This document shows positions 43,425 to 51,696 of a stretch of DNA of 54,811 nt, in pieces. Under the pieces are notes generated by a model. The model searched no databases, was not told the origin of the DNA, and saw only the letters and a list, made by a program, of their open reading frames with translations. Position 1 is the stretch's first letter. Each line of letters opens with the position of its first letter. Source of the DNA: Planctomycetaceae bacterium. Its GTDB lineage: Bacteria; Planctomycetota; Planctomycetia; Pirellulales; UBA1268. The stretch lies in contig CANGGT010000005.1 in assembly GCA_947453375.1 (NCBI GenBank), forward strand, positions 1 through 54,811, read 5' to 3'. The position numbers and the translations under genes were made by a program.

Positions 43425-44780
43425 ATGGACGTGCGGGCGGTTTTACCGGCGATCGCCGTGGGGTGGTCCATACTGTCGGCCGGCCTGTTCGGAGGGGAGC
43501 GGGGCCACGCGGCGGAAGCGCTGTCGGTGATCGACGCCGTCGGAGCTGGTCGCCACGTGGCGGCCCTCGCCGATGACGCCCTCGAAGGGCGGGAAGGGGG
43601 AAGTCGCGGGGGGCGGGCTGCCGGCGCGTACATCGTCGAGACGCTCCGCAACGCCGGCCTCCGTCCCGCCGGCGACGAGGGAACGTACTACCAGCGGTTC
43701 GGGACGATGCGGAATATCCTCGCCCTCGTGCCGGGCAGCGACCCAGCCTGCGAACGGGAACTCGTCGTCGTCGGGGCCCATTACGACCATGTCGGCTACG
43801 GCACGGCGGCCAACAGCTACGGCCCGACCGGGCTGATCCACAACGGCGCCGATGACAATGCGTCGGGCGTTGCCGGGGTCCTCGAGATCGCCGAGGTGCT
43901 CCAGGCGATGCCTGCCAAGCCGCGGCGGCCGGTGCTCCTCGCCTTTTGGGACGGCGAGGAGAAGGGATTGCTCGGTTCGTGGCACTTCGTCCGCGTCCGT
44001 CCGCAGCCCCTCCGCGAACTCCGGCCGGTGTTCGCGGTCAATCTCGACATGATCGGTCGGCTCCGCGGCGATCGCGTCGAAGTCTACGGCGGCCGAACCA
44101 TGACCGGCCTGCGGAGGATCCTCGCCGAGGCGAATCGGGAGACGGGGCTGGAACTCGTCATCGACTGGGACATCGTCGACGATTCCGATCACTTTCCATT
44201 CATCGAGTCGCGCGTGCCCACCGTCATGCTCCACACCGGGCTCCATGACGAATACCACCGCCCCAGCGACGATGTGCAACTGGTGAACACCGCAGGCGTC
44301 GAGGCGGTGGCGCGACTTGCCCTCGGGGTGGTGACGGCGGTGGCTGACCGGCCGGGAACGCTCGCTGGCTTTCGGGACGCCAGTCGCCAAGAGAAGAACG
44401 CCCATCGTGACGCCCTCGAGCGCGTCGTTCCGGCGGGGCCGGTGGCAGCGCGCGTGCGGTGGGGCATGAGCACCCGATCCGACGCCGGGGATCCGTCGGC
44501 TCCGGTCGTCGTTCGCGTCGTCCCCGATTCCCCCCTCGATCTGGCCGGCCTGCGTTGCGGTGACCGGATCATCGCCATCGATGGCGAGCCGATTGCCAAC
44601 CAAGCGGCGATGCTCGAGCGGATGGCCAAGGCTGGTGATGCCCTGATGCTGACCCTCGAGCGTGTCGGCAGGATCGTCGAAATCGACGTTTCCGGCGGAG
44701 GGGCACCGGTGGCTTCGGGCCGCGATCAGGACGCAGCACCCCCTCCCGCGGCCGAACCGGCTCCGGCTCGGGGGCCGTGA
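43425..44780 (+). CDS. M28-family zinc aminopeptidase with C-terminal PDZ domain
   Basis: A 451-residue exported peptidase. Signal peptide about residues 1-30 (VLPAIAVGWSILSAGLFGG). The M28 di-zinc ligands are all visible: His119 and Asp121 context in AHYDHVGYG, bridging Asp143 in GADDNASG, catalytic and ligand Glu178-Glu179 in WDGEEKGLLGS, Asp208 in LDMIGR and His278 in HDEYHRPSDD. A PDZ domain follows (about 355-430), with PDSPLDLAGLRCGDRIIAIDG and a GD-x-L-type end. The Pro/Ala-rich last 25 residues are disordered. The ATG at 43425 directly starts the signal peptide. A hairpin lies 70 bases past the stop. Confidence 0.92.
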   Translation: MDVRAVLPAIAVGWSILSAGLFGGERGHAAEALSVIDAVGAGRHVAALADDALEGREGGSRGGRAAGAYIVETLRNAGLRPAGDEGTYYQRFGTMRNILALVPGSDPACERELVVVGAHYDHVGYGTAANSYGPTGLIHNGADDNASGVAGVLEIAEVLQAMPAKPRRPVLLAFWDGEEKGLLGSWHFVRVRPQPLRELRPVFAVNLDMIGRLRGDRVEVYGGRTMTGLRRILAEANRETGLELVIDWDIVDDSDHFPFIESRVPTVMLHTGLHDEYHRPSDDVQLVNTAGVEAVARLALGVVTAVADRPGTLAGFRDASRQEKNAHRDALERVVPAGPVAARVRWGMSTRSDAGDPSAPVVVRVVPDSPLDLAGLRCGDRIIAIDGEPIANQAAMLERMAKAGDALMLTLERVGRIVEIDVSGGGAPVASGRDQDAAPPPAAEPAPARGP

Positions 44781-44841
44781 CGGGGCCGGCCCTGGACATC
44801 CTGACGCAGGAACCGGGCGTCGCGCACACCGGCGAGGACTG

Positions 44842-44881
44842 AAAAAAACAGACCCTGGAGACATGGCGTGTCTCCAGGGTC
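44842..44881 (-). terminator. Rho-independent terminator of the acidic-protein gene
   Basis: GACCCTGGAGACA (44851-44863) and TGTCTCCAGGGTC (44869-44881) form a perfect 13-bp stem with loop TGGCG. The plus-strand A7 at 44842-44848 becomes a U7 tract directly after the stem when read on the minus strand. It is therefore a classic intrinsic terminator for minus-strand transcription, and may also stop the M28 gene from the other side. Confidence 0.85.
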
Positions 44882-44903
44882 GGTTGCGTGCTGGTGTTGC
44901 GAG

Positions 44904-44930
44904 GCTGCTTTTTGAAAGCTGCTTTTGAAA
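44904..44930 (-). repeat. Short tandem repeat in the acidic gene's 3' region
   Basis: GCTGCTTTTTGAAA is followed directly by GCTGCTTTTGAAA, a 13-14 bp duplication between the acidic gene's stop and its terminator. Confidence 0.8.
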
Positions 44931-44996
44931 GGCTGGTTCGGCAGTTGCCGCAGGCGGCGAGAGCCGGGACGGCAGCGGAGTCAGGAGGTGCGGAGG

Positions 44997-45422
44997 TCAG
45001 TCGTCGTCGTCTTCATCCTCGTCTTCTTCCTCTTCGTCCTCGTCATCCCACTCCTCGTCGTCGTCCTCCCACTCCTCGTCATCGTCCCCTTCTTCCTCGT
45101 CCTCTTCGTCATCCTCTTCTTCTTCGTCCTCGTCGTCCTCTTCCTCGTCATCCTCGTCCTCGACCTCTTCCCAATCGTCATCTTCGAGGTCGTCCTCTTC
45201 CTCGTCGTCGTCGAGTTCGTCGTCGTCATCCTCGAGATCGTCCTCGTCCTCGTCCTCCTCGTCCTCGTCATCCTGCTTGCCGACGAGCGGCGACGTCGAG
45301 GTGCGGCTGCCGGCAATCTCGAAGAGCTCCTCGGCGGCGAGCAAATCGGGAAGTTCGTCCCAGCAAAACACGTCGGAGTTCAACACGCTTCGGGATCCCC
45401 TGGGGCTCGCAACGCTGGTCAC
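44997..45422 (-). CDS. Hyper-acidic protein of unknown function
   Basis: A 141-residue protein. The GTG at 45422 was chosen because GGGAGG lies 7 bases upstream, by far the best ribosome binding site on this strand; an ATG at 45518 would add 32 residues without such a site. The first 50 residues are ordinary (VFCWDELPDLLAAEELFEIA near 18-37, a likely amphipathic helix), followed by about 90 residues that are Asp/Glu except for eight positions (three Leu, three Trp, one Val, one Gly). Net charge is near -80. It is cytosolic by lack of any signal. I do not recognise a family; acidic DNA-mimic, histone-chaperone-like, cation-binding or RNA-polymerase delta-like roles are possible. A perfect terminator follows, so this is a real transcription unit. 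Confidence 0.7.
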   Translation of the reverse strand: MTSVASPRGSRSVLNSDVFCWDELPDLLAAEELFEIAGSRTSTSPLVGKQDDEDEEDEDEDDLEDDDDELDDDEEEDDLEDDDWEEVEDEDDEEEDDEDEEEEDDEEDEEEGDDDEEWEDDDEEWDDEDEEEEDEDEDDDD

Positions 45423-45790
45423 TGAAAAACCTCCCTCGAGTCTGTTCACCGGCCCTGCGACGGACAGTGAACGGTCAGACGATAACGATCCACGTTGAGT
45501 TGTCGGTGTAGGTGCCATCACCGCTGCATATCCGTTGGTGTGCGACTTCGATGATTCCCGGTCGCTCGGTCCCGGGGGAATGGCTTCGTATCGGACATGT
45601 CGCCAGCCGGTCGTCCGAGTATCGGCAGATTCCTTCGCACAATTCTGTACCCGATCGTGCGGAATCATCCAACCGTTTGAAAAAAAATCGTCAACCGGCG
45701 TGGGGGCGGCCTCCGGACCCTGCCTGGCGACGGGAAAGTGTCGCCGCAGGTTCGACCGAGTGCAAGCGGGTCGATGCGAACGAAAATCGT
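45423..45790. other. Long leader region of the acidic-protein gene
   Basis: These 368 bases between the scpB stop and the acidic gene's start are less GC-rich than the surroundings (a T8 tract and several AT runs on the minus strand near 45650-45690) and hold no convincing gene. The acidic frame stays open, but its translation there is not protein-like. It could contain a promoter and an untranslated leader; a TTGACG lies just before the T8 tract on the minus strand, without a good -10. Confidence 0.4.
45430..45435 (-). promoter_or_regulatory. Strong Shine-Dalgarno deciding the acidic protein's start
   Basis: Minus-strand GGGAGG, 7 bases upstream of the GTG at 45422. Confidence 0.7.
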
Positions 45791-46537
45791 TCAAGAACGC
45801 TCGGAGGAGGGGGCAACGGGCGCCTCCGGGCCCGGAGGAACGGTCGGCTCGAGCGTCGCGACCGGGCCGATGTCAGGGAGATCCTCGATTCGGGACAGGC
45901 CGAAGGCCCGCAGAAAATGCTTCGTGGTCTGATAGACGTTGGGTCGACCGAGCTCCTCGGTCCTCCCTCCGACGGCGACCAGATCCCGCTCCATGAGTTG
46001 CCGAAGCATCTCCTCGCACCCGACTCCGCGGATGGCTTCGATCTCCGCCCTGGTCACGGGCTGTCGGTAGGCCACGATTGCCAGCGTCTCGAGAGCCGCG
46101 GCCGACAGCCGGTTTTCGGCCGGGGTTGTCAACAATCTGCGGACCCACGGCCCGAACGGGGCCCGGGTGAGGAGCTGGAATCCCCCGGCGATCGGTTCGA
46201 CCCGGATGGCACTGCCGCTGGCGTCCTGGAGGGCCGCCAATTCCCGGAGGAGCGTCCGGGCACGGGTGCCGTCCGAGAGCCGGGCGAGCTTCGCCAGCCG
46301 GCGTGTCGAAAGCGGCTCCCGGGCGATGAACAGTGCCGCCTCGAGTCTGGCAAGCTCCTCCGAGCGGGCGTGGGGCCCCGGGGCCGCATCGGCCGGCTCA
46401 GGGGGATTGCCCGCGGGCGTCGACGGTGGTCGGAGCCGGCGTATCGGGGCCAGAGTGGGGCGGGGGCCCCGTCCAGACGCAGCGCGACGTTGGAAGAGGT
46501 CGGAGAGCCGATTCGAAGACCGACGATGGAGCAGCAC
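45791..46537 (-). CDS. scpB: Segregation and condensation protein B
   Basis: A 248-residue ScpB, the winged-helix subunit of the SMC-ScpA-ScpB condensin. The core begins near residue 60 (RLEAALFIAREPLSTRRLAKLA), with the conserved ETLAIVAYRQPVTRAEIEAIRG (about 150-171) and GRPNVYQTTKHFLRAFGL near the end. The first 60 residues are an Arg/Pro-rich extension without fold; either it is real or the true start is an unrecognised codon further in. scpA and smc are not in this window. Neighbours on the same strand are an unknown membrane-anchored gene upstream and the acidic-protein gene 368 bp downstream. Confidence 0.92.
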   Translation of the reverse strand: MLLHRRSSNRLSDLFQRRAASGRGPRPTLAPIRRLRPPSTPAGNPPEPADAAPGPHARSEELARLEAALFIAREPLSTRRLAKLARLSDGTRARTLLRELAALQDASGSAIRVEPIAGGFQLLTRAPFGPWVRRLLTTPAENRLSAAALETLAIVAYRQPVTRAEIEAIRGVGCEEMLRQLMERDLVAVGGRTEELGRPNVYQTTKHFLRAFGLSRIEDLPDIGPVATLEPTVPPGPEAPVAPSSERS

Positions 46538-46680
46538 GGTGCGATCTCCCTGAGACGGTCCTTGGCCAGGCTGCGGATCGAGAGTCCGGCCGATTCGGGG
46601 GTGCCACGATTGGCACCCTCGGCCGGTACGGGGGCGTCAGCGGTGGAACGACGCCCTCGACGAGCGTGATCGACGGACGG

Positions 46681-47385
46681 TCAGCGTAGCAACGGCAGCG
46701 ATGGGGCTGCTGCGGTGCCCCCGCTGCGCATCGACCAAGCTGTGACCTGGCCGACGAGATTGTCGAGCGCGGCCACCGGATCGGTCGCCGCCGCCTGGAA
46801 GACGCGATGGAGTTGCCCGGTCGGTTCGGCGGGAATGCGGCAGCTGCAGCGGTGGAGACCGTCGCCCCCCTGCCCTGGGGTCCAGTCGATCCTCGTAGCC
46901 CCGAGTGCCCGGAGCCGCGCCTCGAGCGATTCCCGGCCCGTTCCCCCCCCGATTGGCAGCGAGTCGTCCGACCCGCGGAGAATGGCCGGTGGCAGCGAAG
47001 CGGCTTCGCGGGCCGAATCAGGCCCGCGGAGTCCTTGCCCCAAAGGTTGTTGGCGTTGGGATGGCTCCCCCAGATCCGCCGGCGGTAGGGCGATGTCAGC
47101 GGGAGCCGATCGGGGGCCGGCCACGGCGTCGAGGGGGCCGGGGAGGGCTTCCTCCTCCGCACCGACCGGTTCGGCGAGCGGGGGGGATGCGGCGGTCTGT
47201 CGGGGGAATGGGCTGGATGGGGTGGGAGAACCGAGGCCGAGCGTCGATGCGATCGCTCCGAACATCGGATCCCAGAGGCGTTCCCGGATGGCAATCCGTG
47301 TCGCGGCGGGGATCTTGTGCGAGACCATGGCCAGCAATGGCACCACGATCAGGCACGCGATCAGCAGAGCGGAACGGAACTTCAT
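46681..47385 (-). CDS. Membrane-anchored protein of unknown function
   Basis: A 234-residue protein with an N-terminal signal anchor (ALLIACLIVVPLLAMVSH, residues 6-23), a Pro/Ala-rich low-complexity middle (about 50-140) and a compact C-terminal part (ESLEARLRALGATRIDWTPG, then HRCSCRIP and LHRVFQAAATDPVAALDNLVGQV). The C-terminal part looks like a small folded domain of about 80 residues that I do not recognise. It lies between the SurA-like foldase gene and scpB on the same strand. Both termini read like lineage-specific periplasmic proteins. Confidence 0.65.
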   Translation of the reverse strand: MKFRSALLIACLIVVPLLAMVSHKIPAATRIAIRERLWDPMFGAIASTLGLGSPTPSSPFPRQTAASPPLAEPVGAEEEALPGPLDAVAGPRSAPADIALPPADLGEPSQRQQPLGQGLRGPDSAREAASLPPAILRGSDDSLPIGGGTGRESLEARLRALGATRIDWTPGQGGDGLHRCSCRIPAEPTGQLHRVFQAAATDPVAALDNLVGQVTAWSMRSGGTAAAPSLPLLR

Positions 47386-47538
47386 GACGGGATCGGCGTC
47401 CGAAAGACGGAGGTTCCCGGGGTGGGACGCCCGGGGAAGAGGCCACTCTCCAGGCCCAGCGACGGGGTGTCGGGGGCGGGAAGGTAGCCAGGCCGCCCGA
47501 TCGGGACAATCCTGAATGAAACGGCGTTCCGCGCGGAC

Positions 47539-47552
47539 TGGCAGGCGCCTGC
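47539..47552. repeat. 14-bp perfect palindrome after the foldase gene
   Basis: GGCAGGCGCCTGCC lies 40 bases past the SurA-like stop on the minus strand. It could act as a weak hairpin or a protein-binding site. Confidence 0.5.
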
Positions 47553-47591
47553 CGCCGAAGGCCGCGGGAACAGCAGGGGAGCCGACCTCGG

Positions 47592-48626
47592 TTAGGGCCG
47601 CGGCCCCGGGAGGCGGGGATCGACCGCCACAATCCCCGGCTTGAGTTCGATCGGGGTCTGCTGGCGGCAGTGCATCACGAACGCCTGGAGAACTTTCTGA
47701 AACGCGAGTTGTTCCAGAGGCTTGCGGAACGTCTCGGGCTCGACGGTGCCGGGGTCGACGTCGGTGACCTTGGCCAGATGAACCCCGAGCGGGGTCACGA
47801 ACGGCTTCGAGACCTCTCCTTTCGTGAGCTTGAACACCTGAGAGGCGAATTCCTCGGAGAGCAGGCCATGCCGAGGCACGAAACCGAGATCCCCTCCCCG
47901 GTGCCGACTCGGGCCGGCGGAGTACCGTTCGGCTGCTTCGGCAAAGGTGAGCTCCTCGGCGAGGATGTCGGCGCGGATCCGTTCGGCGCGGGCGAGCACC
48001 CCGGCAACGGCCTCGGGGCCCGAACTCGCCTCGGGGCGGAGAATGATGTGGCTGGCACGGACGCGGGTGCCATCGAAGTCGAAGCGGTGCATCGCGAGGA
48101 CCTGCCGCATGACATCCTCCGTGATCATCGGAAGGATCATTTTCGGCACGGCGATCTCGAATCTCATCTGCTCGCGCAGGCCATCGTGGTCGAGCCCGGC
48201 GGCGGTGAGGAACGTGTCGAGGCTCGACTGCCGGGCGGTGAGTTCCGTGGAGAGCTGGGCGATCCGATCGTTGATCTCCCCGTCGGTCACCTCGACCTGA
48301 CGGCGCTCGATCTCCGCCTGGAGGAGCGCCTGCTCGACGAGCTCCCCAACGGCCTGGGCCTGGAGGCGGTCTTGTTGGTCGGCGGGGATCGGCCGCCCGC
48401 CGCTTCGTCGCCGCACGGCCTGCTCGAGGTCAGTGCGGGTCAGCCGCGCGGTTCCCACGGTGGCGATGACTTCCGGCTCGGCGTCCGATTCGGCTGCGGA
48501 TTCCTCGGCAGGCTCGCCGTCCTGGCTCGAGCCCTCCCGGCCGGTCATCGCGACCATGGCGAGCAGCAGGAGGACGATCAACGCCGGTTGCTGCCGTCGG
48601 AAATTCTGCGTGGGCAGGGTGTTCAT
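47592..48626 (-). CDS. SurA/PrsA-like periplasmic peptidyl-prolyl isomerase
   Basis: A 344-residue exported foldase. The ATG at 48626 precedes a hydrophobic segment (ALIVLLLLAMVAM) followed by an acidic Glu/Asp-rich linker. A SurA-N-like helical domain (about residues 60-180, RTDLEQAVRRRSGG and LVEQALLQAEIERRQVEV) leads into one parvulin PPIase domain (about 200-310) with RASHIILRPE and FAEAAERYSAGPSRHRGGDLGFVPRHGLL, and the GVHLAKVTDVD end. It probably chaperones outer-membrane proteins for BamA. No second parvulin domain is present, unlike E. coli SurA. Confidence 0.9.
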   Translation of the reverse strand: MNTLPTQNFRRQQPALIVLLLLAMVAMTGREGSSQDGEPAEESAAESDAEPEVIATVGTARLTRTDLEQAVRRRSGGRPIPADQQDRLQAQAVGELVEQALLQAEIERRQVEVTDGEINDRIAQLSTELTARQSSLDTFLTAAGLDHDGLREQMRFEIAVPKMILPMITEDVMRQVLAMHRFDFDGTRVRASHIILRPEASSGPEAVAGVLARAERIRADILAEELTFAEAAERYSAGPSRHRGGDLGFVPRHGLLSEEFASQVFKLTKGEVSKPFVTPLGVHLAKVTDVDPGTVEPETFRKPLEQLAFQKVLQAFVMHCRQQTPIELKPGIVAVDPRLPGPRP

Positions 48627-48864
48627 CGCCGCCTCATGGTGGAACCGTATCGTGTCTGGGCACCGCGAGGCTGGCTTCCGCACGATTCCCCGACCCCATC
48701 GTATCGCACGGTGTCCCGCGTCAGAAGCACCGGGCCGCTTGCGGCCCCGGCACGCGTTCAACTGGCCGTCGGGCGGAGCGGGCGGCACAATCGCTGCGGT
48801 GCGGCGTCGAGCCGGAAGGCATGAAGCCGCAGTGACGGGGAAGAGTGGCTGGAGGCGTCACGGT

Positions 48865-50058
48865 ATGGCACGGATCGCGATCAGTTTGTGCGGGGAGGGA
48901 CGCGGGCACGCGACGCGGATCTGCACGCTCATCGAACGCTTGGCCGACGAGCACGAAATCCTCGTCTACACGTCCGCCGATGCGCTGGCATTCCTGAAGC
49001 TTCGCCATCCGCCCGGGGCCGGGAATGTCGAGGTGCGGGAGATCCCGGGCCTCGTCTTCCAATACACGGGCGGTCGCCTCGATGTCGTCCGCTCGATCAC
49101 GGCCGGGCTCGAGTACCAGGCGCGGACTCTCGGGCCGCTCACCGATCGGCTGATGGCGGATCTCGACGCCTTCGGCGCCGATCTCGGGATCACCGATTTC
49201 GAGCCCGCCCTGCCGAGGGCCTGCGCCCGCCAGGGTATCCCGCTGCTGAGTGTCGATCACCAGCATTTCCTCCTCGCGTACGACCTCGGCGTCCTCCCCT
49301 GGTCGCTCCAGTGGCATGCGTGGCTGATGGGGCATGCGGTCTGGGTGTGCACGGTCGGCGCCTCCGACACCGTCGTTTCGGCATTCTTCCGTCCGCCCCT
49401 CCGGCGCGGCTGGGAGCATGTCGTTCAGGTGGGCCCGCTGCTGCGACGGGATCTTCTCAACGCGGCGCCTGCCGATCGCGGGTACCTCGTCAGCTACCTC
49501 CGTCGCCATACGCCGTTTGCCACGCTCGCGAGCCTGGCCGATTGTGGGCTGCCGGTGAGGGTCTACGGGCTCGGTGAACGGGAGTCTTTCGGTGCCCTGT
49601 CGTTCCATGCGATCGACGGCAGTCGATTCGTCGAGGACCTCGTCGGATGCCGGGCCCTGGTCGCGGCCGCCGGCAACCAGTTGATCGGCGAGGCCCTCCA
49701 ACTCGGTAAGCCGATGCTCGTGCTTCCCGAGAGCGCCCACGCCGAGCAACTCATGAACGCGCACTTCCTCGCCACGATGAACTGCGGCGATTTCTGTCTC
49801 CTCGAGGAGACGACGGCGGAACGGATCCGGGCGTTCGTTGGCGGGCTCGACCGATTTCGGCCGGCCCTGGCCTCCGTCGCCGGGCGGATGGATGGCACGG
49901 CCGACGTGCTCGAGGTCATTCGCCGTCGGCTCGCCCAGCCGGGGGCTTCCGATCGCGCTCCTGCTCCGATCGGCGGATCTGGCCTGCGGGGTATCAGCGG
50001 GCGAGATGACCGAGAATCGCCGGGAGGATGGCCCGCATCGCCCGGGCCCGATGGCTGA
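48865..50058 (+). CDS. MJ1255-type GT-B glycosyltransferase
   Basis: A 397-residue GT-B-fold protein. N-terminal ARIAISLCGEGRGHATRI is the signature of the MJ1255/VC2487 family, and the C-terminal donor-side segment ALVAAAGNQLIGEALQLGKPMLVLPE matches the UDP-sugar-binding part of MurG/UGT-like enzymes. GGAGG lies 9 bases before the ATG. The last 25 residues (from about 373) are Gly/Pro/Asp-rich and overlap the 3' end of the convergent rdgB gene by 65 bases. It probably glycosylates a lipid or small molecule; the acceptor is unknown. Confidence 0.82.
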   Translation: MARIAISLCGEGRGHATRICTLIERLADEHEILVYTSADALAFLKLRHPPGAGNVEVREIPGLVFQYTGGRLDVVRSITAGLEYQARTLGPLTDRLMADLDAFGADLGITDFEPALPRACARQGIPLLSVDHQHFLLAYDLGVLPWSLQWHAWLMGHAVWVCTVGASDTVVSAFFRPPLRRGWEHVVQVGPLLRRDLLNAAPADRGYLVSYLRRHTPFATLASLADCGLPVRVYGLGERESFGALSFHAIDGSRFVEDLVGCRALVAAAGNQLIGEALQLGKPMLVLPESAHAEQLMNAHFLATMNCGDFCLLEETTAERIRAFVGGLDRFRPALASVAGRMDGTADVLEVIRRRLAQPGASDRAPAPIGGSGLRGISGRDDRESPGGWPASPGPDG

Positions 50059-50593
50059 TGACCCCCTTCACTTCCGGGGCGAGTTCGCCGAAGCTGCGGT
50101 GGTATTCGGGCACGATGAACAGCGGGTCGTACCCGAAGCCTCCCCTGCCGCCGGGCACCGTGGCAATGCTCCCGTGGCAGGTCCCCTGGGAGCGGGCGAC
50201 GATGGCGCCGCTTGGATCGGCTAGGGCCGCATGGCACGCGTAGTGGGCTCCGCGAGCGGCGGTTGGCACCGCTGCGAGGCGATCGAGGAGCAGGCTGTTG
50301 TTGGCCTCGTCACCGCCTGTTGAGAAGCGGGCGGAGTGGATTCCCGGCGCGCCGCCGAGGGCGTCGACACAGAGCCCGCTGTCCTCGGCGAGCACCCAGC
50401 GGGAGAGGGCCATCGCCTGTTGACTCGCCTTGAGGGCAGCGTTGTCCGCGAAGGTCGTCCCCGTCTCGTCGACTGACGCCGCTCCGGGGCATTCCCGCAG
50501 GGAGATCACCCGGATTCCGTGTGGCTCGAGGAGCGCCGCGAGCTCCCTGACTTTTCCGGCGTTGGTCGTCCCGAGGACGAGCTCTTCGTGCAT
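49994..50593 (-). CDS. rdgB: Non-canonical purine NTP pyrophosphatase (RdgB/HAM1)
   Basis: A 199-residue enzyme hydrolysing dITP, ITP and XTP to monophosphates, which keeps deaminated purines out of nucleic acids. VLGTTNAGKVRELAALL near the N-terminus binds the triphosphate, FADNAALKA and LAEDSGLCVDALGGAPGIHSARF (about 69-91) carry the acidic metal-site residues, and GRGGFGYDPLF and VKGVISHRARAM are the C-terminal family signatures. The length is normal. It follows the SPOR-like gene by 17 bp on the same strand. Its 3' end overlaps the convergent glycosyltransferase gene by 65 bases. Confidence 0.95.
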   Translation of the reverse strand: MHEELVLGTTNAGKVRELAALLEPHGIRVISLRECPGAASVDETGTTFADNAALKASQQAMALSRWVLAEDSGLCVDALGGAPGIHSARFSTGGDEANNSLLLDRLAAVPTAARGAHYACHAALADPSGAIVARSQGTCHGSIATVPGGRGGFGYDPLFIVPEYHRSFGELAPEVKGVISHRARAMRAILPAILGHLAR

Positions 50594-50610
50594 CGGTAGT
50601 CCCCGGTCGA

Positions 50611-51696
50611 TCAGTGCCAGCCTTCCGGGGCCCTCGGGACCTGGATCGGCGCCGGTTGGACGTCGAGCATGACCCCGTCGACGGTTCGCGGAAGCACCAC
50701 GCCGGTGGCGAGGCGCGTCGGATCGGGGCCGAGTTCCCGGACGATTCGGGCAATTTCGGGGTGGACGGTGGGCGTCCCCTTGGCACCGGGCACGGTTTTC
50801 GAATCGAGGCTGCCGATGCAGACGATGCTCGACTCGCGGTCGTGATACTCCCAGGCCTCCCAGCCGGCCTTGCGGAGCGAAGCGGTGAGACGGTGAGCCT
50901 TCTCCGCCGCCTCCACGAGCCGGCCCTCGAGTTCGACGTCATCCTCACCGGCGGCGATCGCCTTCTGGTCGAACGTGCCCGACCCGGTGAACGTCGCCAC
51001 GCGCACGGAATAGAGCCCGGGGCAGTCGAGGAGCGAGTGGGTGACGTCGGCGTTCATGTCGAGCACGAAGCGATCGACCTGCTGGCGGGAGAAGTAATCC
51101 TCGGGGAGGAGCGGATTGGGGATCACGAAGGCGAGGTGCATCGGGCCCTTTCCGGCCGTCCGCTCGAGGCCGATCATCTTGCGGAATTCGGAGAACGACT
51201 GGCTCTTCCCACTGTTGCCGGTGAGGGCCTCGGGGCGGAGCGATTTCACCTTGGCGAGCATCTTCTGGCCGCGGGGATCGTCGAACGAGGCGAAGTCACC
51301 GACGAGGACGGCGACCTCCACGACCTGCTCGGCGTTGGCGTAGCGCATCTTCTTCGGGCTGCCGTCCGGGTTGAGGCCGACACCGGGTTGGCTGCCGGTG
51401 TAGTCGAACGACTTCTCGTGCGTGTAGGCCTTGATCTTGTGGGTGCGGCGCAACTCCTGGACCAGCCGCCGGGCGTCGTCCCGCGCCCCTTCGCCGCGGA
51501 AGGTCGTGGCGAGCACGAGCCACGGGCCGTCGCGTTCAGCGAGTGGATACATCGCTTTGGAGTCGACTTCCCCCTGGCTGAACCATGAGGTCGGCAGCCA
51601 GCCACTCTGGGCGCTCGCTTCGGGGGCGGCCGCGGCGAGGAGACAGATGGCGGCCAGCAGCCAGCCGGGGGCGTTCGGGAAGGTGACCGGTTTCAC
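50611..51696 (-). CDS. Secreted protein with two SPOR-like units
   Basis: A 361-residue protein. The GTG at 51696 is preceded by AAGGA 9 bases upstream and gives a signal peptide (WLLAAICLLAAAAPEASA). Two regions share the SPOR-like plan (a strand, a helix with A-x-x-L-x-x-x-L-R, a strand): about residues 48-120 (WLVLATTFRGEGARDDARRL with KIKAYTH) and about 235-310 (YSVRVATFTGSGTF, KAHRLTASLRKAGWEAWEYH, SSIVCIGSL). SPOR domains bind denuded peptidoglycan; planctomycete walls are atypical, so the ligand is open. I infer the fold from pattern only. It lies just upstream of rdgB. Confidence 0.6.
   Translation of the reverse strand: MKPVTFPNAPGWLLAAICLLAAAAPEASAQSGWLPTSWFSQGEVDSKAMYPLAERDGPWLVLATTFRGEGARDDARRLVQELRRTHKIKAYTHEKSFDYTGSQPGVGLNPDGSPKKMRYANAEQVVEVAVLVGDFASFDDPRGQKMLAKVKSLRPEALTGNSGKSQSFSEFRKMIGLERTAGKGPMHLAFVIPNPLLPEDYFSRQQVDRFVLDMNADVTHSLLDCPGLYSVRVATFTGSGTFDQKAIAAGEDDVELEGRLVEAAEKAHRLTASLRKAGWEAWEYHDRESSIVCIGSLDSKTVPGAKGTPTVHPEIARIVRELGPDPTRLATGVVLPRTVDGVMLDVQPAPIQVPRAPEGWH

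Noticed and set aside
44925-45425. A plus-strand reading frame that looks like a very hydrophobic Val/Leu/Phe-rich membrane protein
   Set aside because: It is the exact antisense of the Asp/Glu tail (GAC/GAG read as GTC/CTC), has no ribosome binding site, and runs against a minus-strand gene with its own terminator.
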